In this document: positions 58,646 to 64,000 of the stretch, piece by piece
Numbering within the stretch: the first letter of the stretch is position 1
Layout of the letters: each line of letters starts with the position of its first letter
Assembly: GCA_963920765.1 (NCBI GenBank)
Contig: OY987245.1
Coordinates: forward strand, 15,640,727 to 15,704,726
Direction: 5' to 3'
Length of the DNA: 64,000 nucleotides
Origin: Ulota crispa
Taxonomy: Eukaryota > Streptophyta > Bryopsida > Orthotrichales > Orthotrichaceae
Program-made: the position numbers and the translations under genes
Notes under the pieces: model-generated
What the model was told of the DNA's origin: nothing
Database searches by the model: none
The model's input: the letters and a program-made list of their open reading frames with translations, nothing else

Positions 58646-61600
58646 ATGAGTCAACATTGGCCCATGAAGTTATTTGAGCGCGGAATCACCCGCTTGATAA
58701 TACTAGGATTGTTCCTCAATGTTCTACATGGCGTTTTGTGTGGAGGTAAATTTCAATCTTGCTTACATAACAATCCTTTCTCTAGTCTCTTGTTTTAGTT
58801 TAGGTTTTATTGTGTTAGGTTGTGATGTTGATTTGTTGTTTAAAAGTTTGTGTAGTGTTTCCATGCTTGGAAAAACCAATTGCAATTACACATTGACATA
58901 ATTTGAATCTCAGGTTCTTTGCCCAATGTGATCAGCACAAAACTTGGCACAAACAAAGGAGGTACTAAACTTAGAGTTCACATAATTGGTGACGGACTTT
59001 TTGATGTAAAACCACATTATTTGAGGGTCAATGATTGGCATCTATTAAAGGCAACCAACCAAAGTGTTGTCCACAATGGTACAATTGAAGATGAGTTTGT
59101 TATGCCTCCTTTTCCATCTGCTAACAAAGGTGTTGTTCAACTATTGTACTCTTTGGATGGTGTTCTATATACCAAAGTTGGTGAATTTATTTACTATGGT
59201 AAGCTCTTGATCAAATAGTTTTGTGTTCATAAGTGTTTGGTGATTTATGTATTTGAAAACGTTGAATATCATAAAATAGAGCTTTAATGTTCTAAGTGTT
59301 TCTAGATGCTTATACTAGCACCATTGTCATATTATATTCAGAGCATCACACCAAAATGAATTAATTTTTGATCAACATAGGGTAGAAAGACAACCAATAT
59401 AAGTGGCAAGTCCATATTGTGTATTTGGTTTTGACTCTTGAAAATTCACAGATGAAGAAGAATTGTCAACCACTGCGCTGCATCCAGCTGATATTGAAGG
59501 TGTTTGGAACCTTAAAAATTCAATATTTCCTTGTTCAAACACATATGATATGTTGTCCATGTCTTTCATACCAACTTGTCAAGATGAAGACGGTGTTGTC
59601 ACAGAGGCACAATATCCAATTGCATACAAGTATGCTTTGCAATCTAATGTCACATTGAGCATTCATTGTCCCATTGAGTCTCAAAGACGTATTTCACATA
59701 TCTCTCTTAATGGCCAAGATTATGTAACTGTGGAAGGTATTGTATCTTCTTACCTCAACAAAATTTCATGCTTAAAAACTAATCAAATTTTCATTTTTTG
59801 TATTGTGGATTTTGTGTAAAGTCAAAAGTTTGCAAATAATGTGATTTACTGAGTCATATATTATGTGCAGATCCATATGTGGAGCATCAACGTTTAGTAG
59901 ATTATTTGCCTTTAAACAAGATGAAAAATCCATCTTCTCAAAAATCAGCAACCAATCTGCCTCTACCAAGTTCAACAATATATTCACCTCCATTGCCAGC
60001 AAGCCCGGTAACACCTTGAATCATGAACACTATTATAAAATCAATAAGGTAATATCTATGTTGATTGATCTCCTTTAATTGTTCTTTTGCTTTTAGTTTT
60101 AAACACAAAAAACTCTTGCAAATGTCAATTTACGTAGTTGAAAAGAATAACATGATATTATTCATTCTACAATTTAATTATAGCATTGCAATACTTTTTA
60201 ACATGCATCAATTTGAAAACCGATTCATTTTTTTCTTATTGTTTCTAAATCTCAAAAACTTACAAGACTTTATGTATTTATCAGTTACTAGAAGTTGGCC
60301 GTCAATTGAGTTCAAACATGCCAATTTGCACTAGTACAGATACTAGAATGGGATTGTCCATATTAATAATGTTTTCCACACCTACAATTATGGGCCCTAT
60401 CAATGTAACAACAGATGTTGTTGGATCCTTTATTGGAGTTGGAGGACCAATGACATATGTAGTCAATGTTCTTGTTGGCTCTCCAAGATCATACAAGCTC
60501 ATATCTATTGTTCCAGCTTGTATTGGTAATAAATGTTGGTGTTTTCAATAGAATTTTCAAGTGTTTTTTCTTACTTGATTTCTTGCATCAACCTTTATTC
60601 TTTGAAGTTGATTTTGAAATCAATTGCTATTGTTTCTTTTGTTGTAGGTATTACGCTTCCACTATCATTCAATGTTGCGGGGCCCCCTTCTCCTCAATTT
60701 AGCTATGTGAGCTCCACATTTGCTACAAGTGGGTACATACCAGGCACATCAATAAGTTTTAATATTACAGTTGTGGATGGGCAAGGCATTGTTCCCACTG
60801 GCTTTTTTGGTGGTGGAGGGGGCCCCTTTCCATTCAAAGTTACTTTGTTGCAGTCAACTTTTATTGGAGGAAACAATGCAACATTTTTTATTCCTTTTTC
60901 AACCACGCAGCTAGGTAATGGAGTTTGGCAAGTGACTTGTTTGCCTACAAGGTTTCTTCCAATTACAGGTATCTTTTAGCTTTAATATGATATAATTCAT
61001 TCCATCTCTATTTTCATTCTTCTATTTCCTTGCTTTTAATGCAAGTCAACCTTTATTATGACTAAGCAACAAATGATTTTGACTAGTTCTATTTCATGGT
61101 AACAGGGTCTGTAACACTTAATGGATTACCCATTGTTAATAGCCAATTCAACTTCTCGCTGCAAACTCTAAGTGCTAGTGATGCAGCAACGAGGTTCAAT
61201 GTGTTTCCCAATAGCTGTGTGCCTACTGGCCAACAATCTTTGATCATTAATAGTGCTGGTACTCCAAAGTATGGCCTCATTCATCAAATTGCAGCACAGG
61301 TGAATGCTACACTTGAGTATGCCCAATTTCCTTTTTTAACAAAAAAATCATCTTGACTTAAATAGTATATTTGTCTAACGTAGGTTATCGATCCATCAGG
61401 CGCCAACATTGTCACTGGTACATGTGACATGAGCCGAACAACTGCTAGTTGTTTGTTTCCAATGTTACTTCAAAAAACGGGCATATACAAATTGAACGTA
61501 ACAATTGACTCAGGCACTTCTATTAGTCAAGTTTCACAAATTAATGTAATGCCAAGCATGGCTCTTGGTAGCATGTCATCTTTGAGGTTGGACGGTATTG

Positions 61601-62610
61601 TATCAAATAATACTCAAAAAACAGCAGGTGATACTATTTTGGCACTTTTAAATCTCCTTGATGCTTATGGAAATGCAGCTGCTACAACATACAATTTTGA
61701 TGGATGGAATGAAACTGTACAAGTGGTGCTCACATGTGGAGAAGGATTATCAGTTACTATGGCATTGATTCCAGGCTTGGGCTCAATTAATGGAAGTGCA
61801 AAAGTTACAAAGTCTGGGTATTATGTTGCTTCTGCATACATTGGGTCCACAGGGAATTCGTTGCAAGGATCTGGAGTTTATGGATTCTATGTAAATCCCA
61901 ATATGGGAAATGCCTCATGTATGGTTCCTATGATCTCTTTAGATAGGTATACCTACATTGTAATTTGATATTTTTCAACTTTATTTTAGCACAATTTCGT
62001 TGCTAACACAATAATAGAAACCATTTATATTTTAGCTGTTGAATTCATTTGTTTTTGTGAAATGGAGAACTATTTTTATCAATGACAATTTTGACCAATG
62101 ACGTTCCATTTGTTTTTCTTGGATTATTTTATTCCTCAATTGATTAGAATGAGCTGCAATTTTACAAATGACTAGTTTTAGCCAAAGTACGTAGTGGATT
62201 CCTTAATAAAAACATCATCTATCAATAATTTCATTAATTTTAGAACTAGCACTACTTTAGGTTGAATAACATTGCTTGAACAAGATATTTAATGATTTTG
62301 TGATATTGCTCCATCTTTCATACAGGTTGGAAAGCTAACATTATGGTTGGAGAAATGATTGCTGGAGTTAGTACACCAGTGGTGCTTGCCATCATAGATT
62401 GTTATGGAAATGTCATTGACGGTTCAAGTTTGAGGCCTACTTCTCCTTTAACAATTAACATGGAAAACTTTAATTACTCGGTTCAATCTGTAGGTCAAAT
62501 CTTCCAACTTATGCCAGGTCTTAATCAAACAGTTGCACAATCAAGGATTATTATTTCAGCTAACTATGGCTCTATTAAATTGGCCTCATACAATGCCACT
62601 TGTTTACCTG
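58646..62610 (+). CDS. Secreted Ig-like (TIG/filamin-like) multi-module protein, 5' part
   Basis: Nine exons join in phase: 58646-58745, 58914-59198, 59452-59736, 59871-60007, 60285-60525, 60648-60968, 61106-61299, 61384-61918, 62326-62610, encoding at least 794 residues; the end was not found and probably lies beyond 64000. Residues 1-33 look like a signal peptide (basic start, then LIILGLFLNVLHGVLC). Exon 2 resembles a TIG/IPT fold (PNVISTKLGTNKGGTKLRVH ... GEFIYYD). Exon 4 is a Pro/Ser linker. Later parts resemble filamin-type repeats (TAGDTILALLNLLDAYGN; GVSTPVVLAIIDCYGN). Many N-glycosylation sequons (NVT, NGT, NAT, NGS) support an extracellular location. The junction 61918/62326 uses the donor TCAT|GTATGG because the nearer GATAG|GTATAC would bring in a stop. 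Function unknown; gamete-surface GEX2-type proteins also carry filamin repeats, but that link is speculative. Confidence 0.7.
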
Positions 62611-64000
62611 GTAATGATTTCATAAGTAGTAATATGTATTCTTAACAAAATGATCAATGATTTTTTGAAATCCCTATTACCAAATTCATGCTAAAGATTG
62701 TATTTGAAGTTAATTAATTATTTCATAAGAAGGAATGTACTATTATGTCTTCTTTTTACCTCATTTTAAGCCTACATAATTGATGGGTATGAAGTCATCT
62801 TCTATACCTCAAGAGAAGTTTAAAAACAAGTATATGGAAATTAAAAGTTTTTAGAAATTTTTATTTTAAATTATTTTATTTCTGCATTATTTTCAATGTC
62901 AATTCTTAGTCAACATTGCATGTTGATTATTGTTCAATTTTATATATGTTGAGAACAACATTTCATAATTGATTGAAATTGCATACCATTAAATTGGATT
63001 TTTTTTCTAAACTAAAGATTTGGTTCTACCATTACAACAATGACTTAAAAGCCATCTAAATTTTAGTTAAACAAGTTTGTCTTTGATTATTAAACTACAA
63101 GTGCCATTGAGAATATTTTATAGAATTTAGAGTGATTTTCTTAACCCCTAAGAGATTGAGCCCTTTTTTTTACAAAAGTCACTAAAACTTGTCACTTCTA
63201 GGGAAATGAATAGAAAGGTAGAAAAATCTTATTTTTGAAAATTCAATTGTAGAATTGTGCCATACACTATGGGAGGTACTTGTGGGAAAGAAATTAGCTC
63301 ATTTTAGATGTAGAGGAGTGAGATATTGACATTTGAAGTAAAAAAAAGGTTTTTTTCCTTGTAGCCCCAAAATTTCAGAAGTGTTTGACCTTTCGTATAT
63401 CAAAAAATTTGCTCTATGCAAAGTTGAGGTTTTTTTCCCAAGTAAAAAACCAAGTTAGGTATGTGCGGGAGATTTTTCAAATGAATTGGAGGTATGAATC
63501 ATACTTTGTAAAATCTTGCAGTGCCACAAGGACATAAAATTTGCATATACATTAAGCAAAATTGGAGGATTTATGTAAAATTTAGAAATCTAAATTACTT
63601 TTATCCAAATGGTAAAAAGCAAGGATTCTTAGTCTATTACAACTTGGAAAAAAAAAAGTAAAAAAAAAAAACACAAAAAGCTCAAAAAAGCAAAGCACCA
63701 AATTTACAAGAGGCAAAAGAAATGGAGGTTTGGGAGTCCCATACCTACCCGCAAACTAAAACTTTTCATAACTTTCATCTCATCAATCAAAATTGAATGA
63801 TTCAAAGCTTCCCACATATACATATAAATCTAAAGAACTAATTTCAAAATTTTTATTTAAAAATTAAGCAATTTTTAAAGAAATTTTTGGGCTAGCTGTC
63901 CTCCTCCATTTTTCAAAAATTCATGCATAATTTCTTTAATAAATGTTGGAATGAAGAAATAATTAGATGCTCACGTAAATATTTGAATTTTCCACCTTCA
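62611..64000. other. Probable intron with a partial inverted-repeat element
   Basis: No further exon was recognised. From about 63144 (TTAACCCCTAAGAGATTGAG) the sequence resembles element L and the palindrome at 1013-1695. The final 63725-64000 is one arm of that palindrome family (GCAAACTAAAACTTTTCATA, ATTCATGCATAATTTCTTTA) and runs off the window. If the gene upstream continues, this element sits in its intron. Confidence 0.55.

Overview
This window is nuclear DNA of a land plant or close streptophyte relative: AT-rich, gene-poor and crowded with nested inverted-repeat transposable elements. Genes are split by GT-AG introns and encode plant-type proteins. A 3.4-kb block of mitochondrial DNA embedded in it carries trnS, trnG, rps4 and tatC whose proteins resemble, from memory, bryophyte-type mitochondrial genes rather than flowering-plant ones. 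I infer a bryophyte, seedless vascular plant or charophyte-grade alga, but the species is not resolved. LAYOUT. 1-30 kb is almost entirely non-autonomous DNA elements (MITEs), many inserted inside one another, with a promoter-like site at 8.81 kb and one weakly supported small spliced gene at 9.56-10.25 kb. 30.4-34.2 kb is a MITE (family D) split by the mitochondrial insertion (NUMT): a decayed group II intron reverse transcriptase, trnS(UGA), trnG(UCC), rps4 with two in-frame stops, and a complete tatC frame with an ACG start. 34.2-38.4 kb is AT-rich, with a GA-rich tandem repeat and a MITE. 38.9-43.1 kb (minus strand) is a complete four-exon UBA-UAS-UBX gene (FAF2/UBXD8 family, plant PUX10-like). 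Head-to-head with it, at 45.36-48.43 kb on the plus strand, is a diverged, 5'-truncated paralogue that keeps only the coiled-coil and UBX exons; a Stowaway-like MITE sits on one of its splice donors. 53.86-56.45 kb is a complete six-exon coatomer zeta subunit gene. 58.65-62.61 kb and probably beyond is the 5' part of a multi-exon gene for a secreted, glycosylated protein built of Ig-like (TIG/filamin-like) modules. FUNCTION. The genes do not form an operon or an obvious pathway. The UBX protein is predicted to tether p97/CDC48 to ER or lipid-droplet membranes, zeta-COP is part of the Golgi COPI coat, and the last protein is predicted to be extracellular. The repeats are the dominant structure. 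At least 15 families can be told apart by their termini, and four composite insertions (3.4-5.3, 13.2-14.7, 18.1-18.7 and 23.1-24.2 kb) give a relative order of transposition. No CRISPR, operon, prophage or rRNA was seen. I did not find a convincing undescribed system; the strongest leads are the NUMT nested in a MITE, the RNA-editing signature in its genes, the truncated UBX paralogue, and the modular secreted protein.
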